The position numbers and the translations under genes are program-made. 6,628 nucleotides of DNA from Candidatus Nitrosymbiomonas sp. Lineage in GTDB: Bacteria > Sysuimicrobiota > Sysuimicrobiia > Sysuimicrobiales > Humicultoraceae. The stretch's first letter is position 1. Each line of letters opens with the position of its first letter. The stretch is taken from NCBI GenBank assembly GCA_020724185.1, contig DYHL01000152.1, positions 1 through 6,628 on the forward strand, read 5' to 3'. Below are positions 1-5,551 of this stretch, piece by piece. Under the pieces are notes generated by a model. It saw only the letters and a program-made list of their open reading frames with translations. It had not been told where the DNA came from and did not search any database.

Positions 1-362
1 CCGTCGTTCCAGTGTCGGTCCACGCCGTCTGGGTAGACCACCACGAATCCGTGGGTCTCCGAGAGCCGGTTCAGGCCGCCGAGGGTGAGTTGCTCCATGT
101 TCAGGCCGTTGCCGCCGCCGCCGTGCAGTGCAAGAACCAGGGGCATAGGACCGGCTCTGCCGGCCGATGAGGGCAGGTGGATGCGGTAGGTGCGCTCGAC
201 CCCGCCGTGCTGAATCGAGCCGGGACGGCTGACAGGCCCGCGGCTCTGGGCAGCGGCGACGCCATCCGGACCTGGGGCCGACAGCATGGCCGCAGCCAGC
301 AGCACGGTCCCGAATAGCACCGCGATCAGCCGCACCGCCGCGATCGTCAGCAGCGCCCTCAT
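1..362 (-). CDS. Secreted LpqC/PHB-depolymerase-like esterase, N-terminal part (3' end beyond window)
   Basis: The 120 visible codons read leftward from ATG at 362-360. Residues 1-38 look like a Sec signal peptide: MRALLTIAAVR, a hydrophobic stretch, then an Ala-rich VAAAQ cleavage region. Residues 52-121 match the start of the alpha/beta-hydrolase family of secreted polyhydroxybutyrate depolymerase/feruloyl-esterase-like enzymes (COG3509). They show a RTYRIHLP strand, an oxyanion-type LVLALHGGGGNG motif near residues 75-86, and the characteristic FVVVYPDGVDRHWNDG segment near 106-121. The catalytic GxSxG serine, Asp and His would lie past base 1 and cannot be checked. A weak AAAGAG lies 4 bases before the ATG. 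The gene sits 47 bases downstream of the radical SAM gene on the same strand, so cotranscription is plausible. The family hydrolyses ester bonds in polymers or small esters; the actual substrate is unknown. Confidence 0.8.
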   Translation of the reverse strand, partial: MRALLTIAAVRLIAVLFGTVLLAAAMLSAPGPDGVAAAQSRGPVSRPGSIQHGGVERTYRIHLPSSAGRAGPMPLVLALHGGGGNGLNMEQLTLGGLNRLSETHGFVVVYPDGVDRHWND

Positions 363-377
363 GATGCTCTTTGGACG

Positions 378-410
378 GCCCGGAGCCGCTCCCCGTTTAC
401 GCCCGGAGCC
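378..410. repeat. 10-bp direct repeat between the radical SAM and esterase genes
   Basis: GCCCGGAGCC occurs at 378-387 and again at 401-410, 23 bases apart. The second copy touches the radical SAM stop codon. There is no coding content in this 47-base gap. It may be chance in GC-rich DNA or a small slippage duplication. Confidence 0.4.
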
Positions 411-1486
411 TACGACCATATCCCGGCAATGGCCTGCCTGCAGTCCGGGCAGCGCCCGCCGGACGCCTCCATGCGATTCTGACGGATGTAGTACCCGCTG
501 CGCTCGACCAGCACCGCCCGGCAGAGGGGACAGCGAGTTTGTTCGTAGGTCCCCACCTGCCCGGGCAGGTTGCCTGCGTAGACGAACCGCAGCCCCTCGG
601 CCTGGCCGATCCTCGCCGCCCGCAGCAGCGCCGCGGCAGTGGTGCTGCCGCGGTCCGCCATCTTGTAGTCCCCGTGGAACGCGGTCACGTGCCAGGGGGT
701 GTCCGGCGAGATCGAGGCTATGAACCGGGCAGCGGTTGCCAGCTCTTCGTCCGAGTCGTTCCACCCGGGGATGACCAGGGTGACGATCTCCATCCAGAAC
801 CCCATCGCGTAGACCAGTCGGATCGTCGCCAGCACCCGGTCGAGCACGCCGCCCAATGCGCGGTAGTTCCTCGCGTTCATGGACTTCAGGTCAACCTTGA
901 AGCAGTCGCACCAGGGGCGCAGATAGGACAGGACCTCCGGCGTGGCGTTGCCGTTGCTCACGAAGCATGTGCGGAGCCCTGCCTGGTGTGCCTCCGTGAA
1001 GACCGCGACCGCCCACTCGGACGTAATCAGCGGCTCGTTGTACGAGCTGGCAACCAGCCGCGCGCCGCACCGGAGGCCGTGCGCCACCAGTTCCCTGGCC
1101 GAGATCTTCTCGGGCTCGGTCCCCGCGGCAGGATCACGCAGGGTTTGTGAGGTCGCCCAGTTCTGGCATCCTGGGCAGTGCAGGCTGCAGCCCAGCATCC
1201 CAAATGTGAGCGTCGTGGATCCCGGCAGCACGTGGTAGAAAGGCTTCTTCTCGGTTGGGTCGCACTGTAGCCCGGCGACGTATCCCCAGGGGACACGGAG
1301 CGTCCCGCCATGGTTGAAGCGAACCCGGCAGATCCCGCGGCGGCCGGGGAATATGACGCAACGGTGCCCGCAGGCGACGCAGCGCACCTTGCCATCTGCC
1401 AGATGCTCGTAGAGCAAGCCCTCGGCTGTCCTGGCGTCGAGGAACGCGGCCAGGCTTGAATCGGCGCGGGCTCCCAGGGTTCTCAC
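410..1486 (-). CDS. amrS: AmmeMemoRadiSam system radical SAM enzyme
   Basis: A 358-residue protein starting at GTG 1486. The start is fixed by an in-frame TGA six bases upstream (TGA-TGC-GCA before the GTG) and a GGTGAT Shine-Dalgarno-like stretch. The radical SAM cluster motif is C100-x3-C104-x2-C107 (GMLGCSLHCPGCQNW). Further family marks are YNEP at 149-152, the SNGN strand at 177-180 and KVDLK at 197-201. An N-terminal cysteine set (C36, C39, C43, C53) and a C-terminal zinc-ribbon-like pair (C319/C322 and C346/C349, ending AIAGIW) are typical of the AmrS family, formerly called pyruvate-formate-lyase-activating-like. Length is normal and all cluster ligands are intact. The usual partners AmrA (AMMECR1) and AmrB (Memo) are not in the window. 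The reaction is not assigned here. Distinction from true PFL activase rests on the C-terminal Cys pairs and the overall motif set. Confidence 0.9.
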   Translation of the reverse strand: MRTLGARADSSLAAFLDARTAEGLLYEHLADGKVRCVACGHRCVIFPGRRGICRVRFNHGGTLRVPWGYVAGLQCDPTEKKPFYHVLPGSTTLTFGMLGCSLHCPGCQNWATSQTLRDPAAGTEPEKISARELVAHGLRCGARLVASSYNEPLITSEWAVAVFTEAHQAGLRTCFVSNGNATPEVLSYLRPWCDCFKVDLKSMNARNYRALGGVLDRVLATIRLVYAMGFWMEIVTLVIPGWNDSDEELATAARFIASISPDTPWHVTAFHGDYKMADRGSTTAAALLRAARIGQAEGLRFVYAGNLPGQVGTYEQTRCPLCRAVLVERSGYYIRQNRMEASGGRCPDCRQAIAGIWS

Positions 1487-1503
1487 TGCGCATCACCGCT
1501 TCC

Positions 1504-1509
1504 ATTCTA
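1504..1509 (-). promoter_or_regulatory. Candidate -10 element for the radical SAM gene
   Basis: The minus strand reads TAGAAT, a 5/6 match to the sigma-70 -10 consensus, 17 bases before the GTG start of the radical SAM gene. No convincing -35 lies 16-18 bp upstream, and the implied leader is only about 10 bases. This is a weak candidate. Confidence 0.25.
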
Positions 1510-1542
1510 GCGCACCGCCCCAACGCACCGCCGGCAGCGGTC

Positions 1543-1561
1543 GTGAACTGCGGGCGTTCAC
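1543..1561. promoter_or_regulatory. Perfect inverted repeat in the divergent intergenic region
   Basis: GTGAAC (1543-1548) and GTTCAC (1556-1561) form a perfect 6-bp dyad with a 7-bp spacer. The right arm overlaps the first unit of the 11-bp phased TTCAC series. The left arm places the same TTCAC word on the opposite strand, facing the radical SAM gene. It may be part of a regulator binding region shared by the divergent transcripts, or a by-product of the neighbouring series. Confidence 0.4.
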
Positions 1562-1610
1562 AAAACATTCACGCCTGATTCATGGCTTCTGCACGGCCCT
1601 CCGGTAGCCT
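1557..1610 (+). promoter_or_regulatory. Candidate response-regulator operator: four 11-bp phased TTCAC-like units, plus a possible -10
   Basis: Five-base words at 1557 (TTCAC), 1568 (TTCAC), 1579 (TTCAT) and 1590 (TGCAC) are spaced exactly 11 bp apart. Tandem 11-bp direct repeats are the known binding pattern of OmpR/PhoB-family regulators; actinobacterial PhoP boxes use a GTTCAC-like core. A possible -10, TAGCCT at 1605-1610, follows the last unit. No good -35 is present, as expected for an activator-dependent promoter where bound regulator replaces it. The start codon of the first operon gene lies 43 bases after that -10. The likely ligand is the response regulator encoded at 3385-4077, which would make the operon self-regulating. 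The repeats are seen directly; the binding is inference. Confidence 0.5.
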
Positions 1611-1652
1611 GAGAAGTGCGGATTGAGAACCGCATTCGAAAGGAGATGGGAC

Positions 1653-2429
1653 ATGATGAAGCGTGCAATGGCAATCCTGGGCGCCGTGGCGGTGATCGCA
1701 ACACTGGCCGTTCCGGCATTCGCTCAGATGACGCGACCCGGCATGGGGCCCGGGTACGCACAGCCATCCGGCGTCCAGCCACGAGGACCGGCGCTGCCTG
1801 TGGAGCAGGCGATCACCCGCGTCCGGCAGTTCCTTGGGCAGTACCAGAATCCTGACCTGGTGCCGGTCGAGATCATTGAGTTCTCGAACGTCTACTACGC
1901 CGTGGTGACGGAGAAGAGTACCGGGAAGGGCGCGTTCAGTCTCCTGGTGGATCGGTACAACGGCAACGTCACGTTCGAGATGGGACCACCAATGATGTGG
2001 AACCTCAAGTACGGCCGACTGGCCGGCGGAATGGGCATGATGGGGCCCGGCGGTATGATGGGCTCCGGGATGGGCTATGGCCGGGGTCCCGGCGCGATGG
2101 GCCCTGGCGGCATGATGGCGCCCGGTTATGGGCAGCGGCCCGGCTATGGCCCGCAGCCCGGCCCGCAGCCGTCTCCCGGCGCTCCTGGCGTCCGCCCACC
2201 GGCGGCGCCGCTGGATGATGCAAAGGCCAAAGCCGCGCTTCAAGCCTGGATCGCCCAGGCGTTTCCCGGCGCAGGCATAGGCAAGGTAGTCGAGTTTCCA
2301 GGCTTCTTCACCTATCGGCTGGCGCGTGACGGGAAGAACTTCGCGCTCGCCAGCGTCAATGCGTTTGGTGGGCAGGTCTGGTACGCCTGGCACTACGGCA
2401 CGGTGATCCGGGAGCAGGTCATCCGGTAG
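1653..2429 (+). CDS. Secreted protein with two PepSY-like halves and a Gly/Met/Pro-rich linker
   Basis: A 258-residue exported protein. The start is ATG 1653, 7 bases after a strong AAAGGAG (1639-1645); an in-frame ATG at 1656 is equally usable, while upstream in-frame ATGs lack such a site. The signal peptide is MMKRAM plus a hydrophobic run with cleavage expected after AFA (residue 24). Residues 49-112 form an alpha helix then beta strands (EQAITRVRQFL, YYAVVTEKSTG, FSLLVDRYNG) resembling a PepSY-type domain. Residues 191-258 repeat that layout more loosely (KAALQAWIAQAFPG, FTYRLARDGKNFALASVNAFGG). Between them, residues 116-188 are low complexity, with MM pairs such as GGMGMMGPGGMMG followed by PGYGQRPGYG and Pro-Gln repeats. 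There are no Cys residues. Met-rich exported segments commonly bind Cu(I) or Ag(I), so a periplasmic or cell-surface metal-binding or chaperone role is inferred. It is first in the operon, behind the phased repeats. The family is not recognised with certainty. Confidence 0.8.
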   Translation: MMKRAMAILGAVAVIATLAVPAFAQMTRPGMGPGYAQPSGVQPRGPALPVEQAITRVRQFLGQYQNPDLVPVEIIEFSNVYYAVVTEKSTGKGAFSLLVDRYNGNVTFEMGPPMMWNLKYGRLAGGMGMMGPGGMMGSGMGYGRGPGAMGPGGMMAPGYGQRPGYGPQPGPQPSPGAPGVRPPAAPLDDAKAKAALQAWIAQAFPGAGIGKVVEFPGFFTYRLARDGKNFALASVNAFGGQVWYAWHYGTVIREQVIR

Positions 2430-2443
2430 GCGTACATGAATAC

Positions 2444-2486
2444 GGGCAGGGGGCAGGGCCTTACGCCCCCTGTCCAGACTGGACAG
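2444..2486 (+). promoter_or_regulatory. Two overlapping, mutually exclusive RNA hairpins before the SHOCT gene
   Basis: Hairpin A pairs 2444-2454 (GGGCAGGGGGC) with 2465-2475 (GCCCCCTGTCC): 11 bp with one G-U pair and a 10-base loop. Hairpin B pairs 2470-2476 (CTGTCCA) perfectly with 2480-2486 (TGGACAG), with a GAC loop. They share bases 2470-2475, so only one can form at a time. Hairpin B ends one base before the ribosome binding site at 2488. No U-run follows either stem, so neither is a standard intrinsic terminator. An RNA switch, a processing site or a transcript-stability stem are the likely options. Most of the 70-base gap is taken up by this structure. Confidence 0.5.
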
Positions 2487-2499
2487 CGAGGTGATTGCG

Positions 2500-2877
2500 A
2501 TGGCATGTTGTCGGCACGCTGGCATAATCGCACTTGTGGTGGTCGGTGTGCTCCTCCTGCTGCCGCTGCTCGGCGGCATCGGGATGATGGGCGGATGGGG
2601 CATGATGGGCCCCGGCATGATGGGCGGAGGGTGGTCCGGAGCTCCGTGGGATAGTGGACGCTGGGCAGGGGGGTGGGGAATGCCATTCCTTGGGATGCTC
2701 TTCTGGCTGCTGATTCTGGTAGGGATAGTGCTGGTCGTCACCGCGATCGTGCGACGCGAGGGAGCGGGCGCGCCGGCAGGCCAGGATGAGGCGCCGCTGG
2801 AGATCCTGAAGCGCCGCCTCGCCAGTGGCGAGATCACGCGCGAAGAGTACGACGCTATCAAGAAGGAACTTTCCTAG
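2500..2877 (+). CDS. Two-helix membrane protein with Met/Gly-rich loop and C-terminal SHOCT domain
   Basis: A 125-residue protein. ATG 2500 is preferred over the in-frame GTG at 2491 because GAGGTGAT (2488-2495) is a strong Shine-Dalgarno that would contain the GTG. The order is: a short MACCRHAG N-terminus; a membrane helix at about 9-26; a Met/Gly/Trp-rich loop at about 27-60 (GIGMMGGWGMMGPGMMGGGW); a second helix at about 61-84; a cytosolic linker starting RREGAG; and a SHOCT domain at about 98-124 (LEILKRRLASGEITREEYDAIKKEL). SHOCT is a short C-terminal helical module of uncertain role, found on many small membrane proteins. Both termini would be cytoplasmic and the Met-rich loop outside. 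The loop repeats the MM-Gly motif of the preceding secreted protein, so both may handle the same metal. The CC-x-H at residues 3-6 could be a small cytosolic metal site; this is speculative. Confidence 0.85.
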   Translation: MACCRHAGIIALVVVGVLLLLPLLGGIGMMGGWGMMGPGMMGGGWSGAPWDSGRWAGGWGMPFLGMLFWLLILVGIVLVVTAIVRREGAGAPAGQDEAPLEILKRRLASGEITREEYDAIKKELS

Positions 2878-2899
2878 GCCTGGGCGGATGGAGCAGACG

Positions 2900-3388
2900 A
2901 TGCGAAACCGAATGGTTTGGGGCGTTGTGTTGATCGTTGTGGGGATTGTCGGCCTGTTGTGCGTGGGCAGGACAGGATGGGTTGGAGCCCCCGGGAGCGG
3001 GTGGGGCTGGCATCGCGGCCCGATGATGCCCGGCTTCGGGCGGTACCACATGCGCGGTCCCTGGGGATGGCAGGGAAGGGGCGCATGGGCACTCCCGCCT
3101 GTCGCCGGCGCCCGGACAGTCGAAATCGTTGCGACCGATTTCTCCTTCAGCCCAACCGAGATCCCGGTCAAGGTCGGCGAGGTGGTCAACCTTAGTCTCG
3201 CCAACAAGGATGACGATTCCGTGCACGACATCACGGTACCAGGTCTGCGCGTCCGGCTCGTGGCGCTGCCCGGGCAGACGGTTGCGGGTGCGATTCGGGC
3301 CGACCGACCGGGCACGTATGAGTTCTTCTGCAGCATCCCTGGGCACCGCGAATCCGGCATGGTTGGGCGGATCGTCGTGACACCGTGA
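2900..3388 (+). CDS. Membrane-anchored cupredoxin (type I copper protein)
   Basis: A 162-residue protein. ATG 2900 follows GGAG (2890-2893) by 6 bases; ATG 2888 is in frame but has no ribosome binding site. Residues 5-22 are a hydrophobic helix, probably an uncleaved anchor: the LLC near residue 21 lacks the small residue a lipobox needs. Residues 30-65 are Gly/Trp-rich with HRGPMMPGFGRYHM, another His/Met-rich exported linker. Residues 72-162 form a cupredoxin domain with all four expected ligands: His109 in SVHDITV, then Cys134, His139 and Met144 in FFCSIPGHRESGM. This pattern resembles plastocyanin/azurin-like domains and fits a mononuclear blue copper electron carrier or a periplasmic copper-binding protein. 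It is not CuA, which needs two Cys. The stop codon overlaps the GTG of the response regulator by 4 bases, so translation is probably coupled. Confidence 0.88.
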   Translation: MRNRMVWGVVLIVVGIVGLLCVGRTGWVGAPGSGWGWHRGPMMPGFGRYHMRGPWGWQGRGAWALPPVAGARTVEIVATDFSFSPTEIPVKVGEVVNLSLANKDDDSVHDITVPGLRVRLVALPGQTVAGAIRADRPGTYEFFCSIPGHRESGMVGRIVVTP

Positions 3389-4077
3389 GCCGGCGCACGA
3401 TCCTGGTCGTGGACGATGAACCCGAGATCACGGACGTCGTCCGTAAGTACCTTGAGCGCGACGGCTACCACGTCGTGAGCGCCGCCGACGGCCGGGCGGC
3501 GCTCGCGGCCTTCCAGCACGAGAAGCCCAATCTCGTGATCCTCGACCTGATGCTGCCGGAGGTGGACGGCTGGGAGGTCGCCCGGCAGATCCGTGCGGCA
3601 GGGAGCACGCCGATCATTATGCTCACCGCGCGAGGAGAAGAGGTGGACCGACTACTCGGCCTGGGGTTGGGCGCCGATGACTACATCACCAAGCCGTTCA
3701 GCCCGCGGGAGGTCGTCGCCAGGGTGCGGGCCGTGCTGCGGCGTGCCAGCGGCGAAGCGCCGTCCGAGGTTCTGACCGTCGGCGACTTGGAGATTGACCA
3801 CGGACGCATGGAGGCCCGCCGGGGCGGCGTCGCCGTGACGCTGACGCCGACCGAGTTCGGATTGCTGGCCGCGCTCGCGCGCTCGCCGGGCCGGGTCTTC
3901 ACGCGCCTCCAGTTGATTGACCTGGTGCAGGGCCACGCCTTCGAGGGCTACGAACGCACGATTGACGCCCATGTCAAAAATCTGAGACACAAGCTCGAAC
4001 CCGATCCCCGCCGTCCCAGGTACGTGCTAACCGTTCACGGCGCAGGGTACCGCCTGGCGGAGCCCGGGCGTGACTAG
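3385..4077 (+). CDS. OmpR/PhoB-family two-component response regulator
   Basis: A 230-residue protein starting at GTG 3385, which overlaps the cupredoxin stop (GTGA). The receiver domain (about 4-120) has acidic pocket residues Asp10/Asp11 (ILVVDDEPE), phosphoacceptor Asp54 (LVILDLMLPEVDG), Thr81 (IIMLTARG) and Lys103 (DDYITKPFSP); all are intact. The winged-helix DNA-binding domain (about 130-228) shows LTPTEFGLLAALARSPGRVF, then the recognition-helix region YERTIDAHVKNLRHKLE and the wing RYVLTVHGAGYRLAE. It should bind tandem direct repeats as a head-to-tail dimer once phosphorylated by the kinase encoded immediately downstream, which overlaps it by 8 bases. The best candidate target in the window is the 11-bp phased TTCAC series ahead of the operon. 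It is closest in style to CusR/CopR/BaeR-type regulators, but the subtype is not certain. Confidence 0.95.
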   Translation: MSRRTILVVDDEPEITDVVRKYLERDGYHVVSAADGRAALAAFQHEKPNLVILDLMLPEVDGWEVARQIRAAGSTPIIMLTARGEEVDRLLGLGLGADDYITKPFSPREVVARVRAVLRRASGEAPSEVLTVGDLEIDHGRMEARRGGVAVTLTPTEFGLLAALARSPGRVFTRLQLIDLVQGHAFEGYERTIDAHVKNLRHKLEPDPRRPRYVLTVHGAGYRLAEPGRD

Positions 4078-5269
4078 TCTGCAGGGACGGCTGATTCTGG
4101 CCTTCGTGACCGTGGCCCTGGTTTCCATTGCCGCGGTGGTCGTCATCTCGAGCGCCACGATCCGTGCCGAGTTCGACCACTACTTCCTGGGCGGCCCGAT
4201 GATGCAGCCGCCTCCAGGTCAGGTGCCACCAGGGCAGCTGCCTCCGGCCCAGCGGCCTCCCAGCGCCATTGGGCGACCCCGCATGCCGCACATGACCGAT
4301 CCCGGAGAGATGCGCCGGATGATGCGGCGCATGATGGGACCAGAGGAGCTGCATTTCCTGGAGCAGTTGCGCCGGACGACCTGGCTGGCTGCCCTGGCCG
4401 GAGGCCTGGCCGCGGTACTGCTGGGGATCCTCATGGCCCGCTACCTGACGACCCCGCTGCGCCGGATGTCGGACGCCGCCGGCCGCATAGGCCGGGGGGA
4501 CCTGGCCCAGGAGGTGCCGGTGCCCTCCGACGACGATCTGGGCAGGTTGGCGCGCGCGTTCAACACCATGGCCGCCGACCTGAGGCGTCTGGACGAGCTC
4601 CGCCACAACCTTGTCACCGACATCGCGCACGAACTCGGCACGCCGCTGTCGGTGTTACAGGCCAACCTGGAGGGGATGCTGGACGGCGTGGTGGAACCCG
4701 CGCCCGACCGCCTGGCCGCGCTCCACACGCAGGTGCGCCTGCTGGCACGGCTCGTTGAGGATCTGCGAGATCTGTCGCTCGCGCAGGCCGGCCGGCTGCC
4801 GCTTCACCGGGCGCCGACGGACTTGGCCGCGCTGGTGGCAGACGCCGCGGCGGCGGTGGGCCCGCACGCCGCGGATAAGAACGTCAGCGTGCAGAGCAGG
4901 ACGGCAGCCGGGCTTCCCGCGGTCAGCGTGGACCGCGAGCGGATGATGCAGGTCATCCACAACCTACTCGACAACGCGATCCGCTACACGCCCGCGGGCG
5001 GAGCCGTGACCGTGGGGCTCGAGGCAGGCGAGCGCGAGGTGCGTTTCTGGGTAGCAGACAACGGTCCCGGCATCGCGGCCGAGGAAACGGAGCGGATATT
5101 CGACCGGTTCTACAGGCTGGACGCCTCGCGGTCGCGCGCGCGGGGCGGCTCGGGACTCGGGCTGGCCATCGTAAAGTCGCTGGTCGAGGCGCACGGCGGG
5201 CGGGTGTGGGTGGGGAGCCGGGCAGGGGAGGGAAGCAGGTTTACTGTGGCGCTGCCGCGAGTCCCTTGA
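4070..5269 (+). CDS. Sensor histidine kinase with Pro/Met-rich extracytoplasmic loop
   Basis: A 399-residue protein starting at GTG 4070, overlapping the regulator gene by 8 bases. Transmembrane helix 1 spans about 8-29. The extracytoplasmic loop at about 30-103 contains a Pro/Gln stretch (QPPPGQVPPGQLPPAQRPP) and then MPHM and MRRMMRRMMG. Helix 2 spans about 104-123. The HAMP domain is at about 124-175 (TTPLRRMSDAAGRIGRGDL). The dimerisation/phosphoacceptor site is His187 in DIAHELGTPLS. ATPase boxes are N (HNLLDNAIRYTP, 297-308), G1 (DNGPG, 330-334), F (FDRFYR, 344-349) and G2 (GGSGLGL, 359-365). All catalytic elements are present. The residue after HEL is Gly instead of the usual Arg/Lys, a minor variant. 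The loop lacks a recognisable sensor fold. Its Met/His clusters suggest direct metal sensing, in keeping with the cupredoxin in the same operon. Confidence 0.95.
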   Translation: MTSLQGRLILAFVTVALVSIAAVVVISSATIRAEFDHYFLGGPMMQPPPGQVPPGQLPPAQRPPSAIGRPRMPHMTDPGEMRRMMRRMMGPEELHFLEQLRRTTWLAALAGGLAAVLLGILMARYLTTPLRRMSDAAGRIGRGDLAQEVPVPSDDDLGRLARAFNTMAADLRRLDELRHNLVTDIAHELGTPLSVLQANLEGMLDGVVEPAPDRLAALHTQVRLLARLVEDLRDLSLAQAGRLPLHRAPTDLAALVADAAAAVGPHAADKNVSVQSRTAAGLPAVSVDRERMMQVIHNLLDNAIRYTPAGGAVTVGLEAGEREVRFWVADNGPGIAAEETERIFDRFYRLDASRSRARGGSGLGLAIVKSLVEAHGGRVWVGSRAGEGSRFTVALPRVP

Positions 5270-5302
5270 CAGTCTTACCCGTTGAGTATCACTACTTGGG
5301 TA
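5266..5302 (+). promoter_or_regulatory. Candidate promoter and dyad operator for the AbrB/VapC pair
   Basis: A perfect -35 hexamer TTGACA (5266-5271) overlaps the kinase stop codon. The best nearby -10 is TATCAC (5287-5292) at a short 15-bp spacing, a 4/6 match. A two-tier dyad is centred on base 5289: TACCC (5276-5280) with GGGTA (5298-5302), and AGT (5285-5287) with ACT (5291-5293). The dyad covers the spacer and the -10. VapB-type antitoxins commonly repress their own promoter through such sites, so autoregulation is inferred. No factor-independent terminator is visible after the kinase, so readthrough from the upstream operon is also possible. Confidence 0.4.
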
Positions 5303-5320
5303 TAGGTGGAGGTGTATGGC

Positions 5321-5551
5321 GTGAGCACCCCTACCAAGAAGGGACAGGTGACGGTTCCGAAGGACGTGCGCGACGCCCTGGGGTTGCGGCCGGGCGTGCG
5401 CGTCGCGTTTGAGCTGCGCGAGGGCGAGGCTGTCCTGCGCAAGCAGGTGGATCCCCAGGACATAGACCGCTGGCGCGGCCATCTCAAGCCGCACGTGCGG
5501 GAAGGCACGGATGGACTTCTGGCGCGGCTCCGCGGGGGTCCGGACCCGTGA
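5321..5551 (+). CDS. vapB: AbrB/MazE-type antitoxin (VapB-like)
   Basis: A 76-residue protein. GTG 5321 is chosen because GGAGGTG (5308-5314) lies 6 bases upstream and the product then begins STPTKKGQVTVPKDVRDALG, the usual family N-terminus. An in-frame GTG at 5306 would only add five residues from within that binding site. Residues 4-45 form the swapped-hairpin AbrB/SpoVT DNA-binding domain (GQVTVPKDVRDALGLRPGVRVAFELREGEAVL). Residues 46-76 form the C-terminal tail that in VapB proteins threads into the toxin active site. The stop overlaps the toxin start by 4 bases (GTGA). The gene is intact although its toxin is broken, so it may now act only as a DNA-binding protein. Confidence 0.88.
   Translation: MSTPTKKGQVTVPKDVRDALGLRPGVRVAFELREGEAVLRKQVDPQDIDRWRGHLKPHVREGTDGLLARLRGGPDP

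Noticed and set aside
371..1150. A 259-codon plus-strand frame opposite the radical SAM gene
   Set aside because: The minus strand here encodes an AmrS protein with all cluster cysteines. The plus frame has no family features and is its shadow.
1511..1532. 9-bp direct repeat CGCACCGCC at 1511 and 1524
   Set aside because: It is short and GC-rich, lies between the candidate radical SAM -10 and the divergent dyad, and has no matching spacing to known sites. Chance or slippage is sufficient.
1569..2861. Long minus-strand frames opposite the first two operon genes
   Set aside because: They are His/Pro/Arg-rich, lack motifs, and lie opposite genes with good ribosome binding sites, signal peptides and domains.
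2894..3000. Possible lipoprotein signal in the cupredoxin (LLC near residue 21)
   Set aside because: The residue before Cys is Leu rather than Gly, Ala or Ser, so a lipobox is not supported; an uncleaved membrane anchor fits better.
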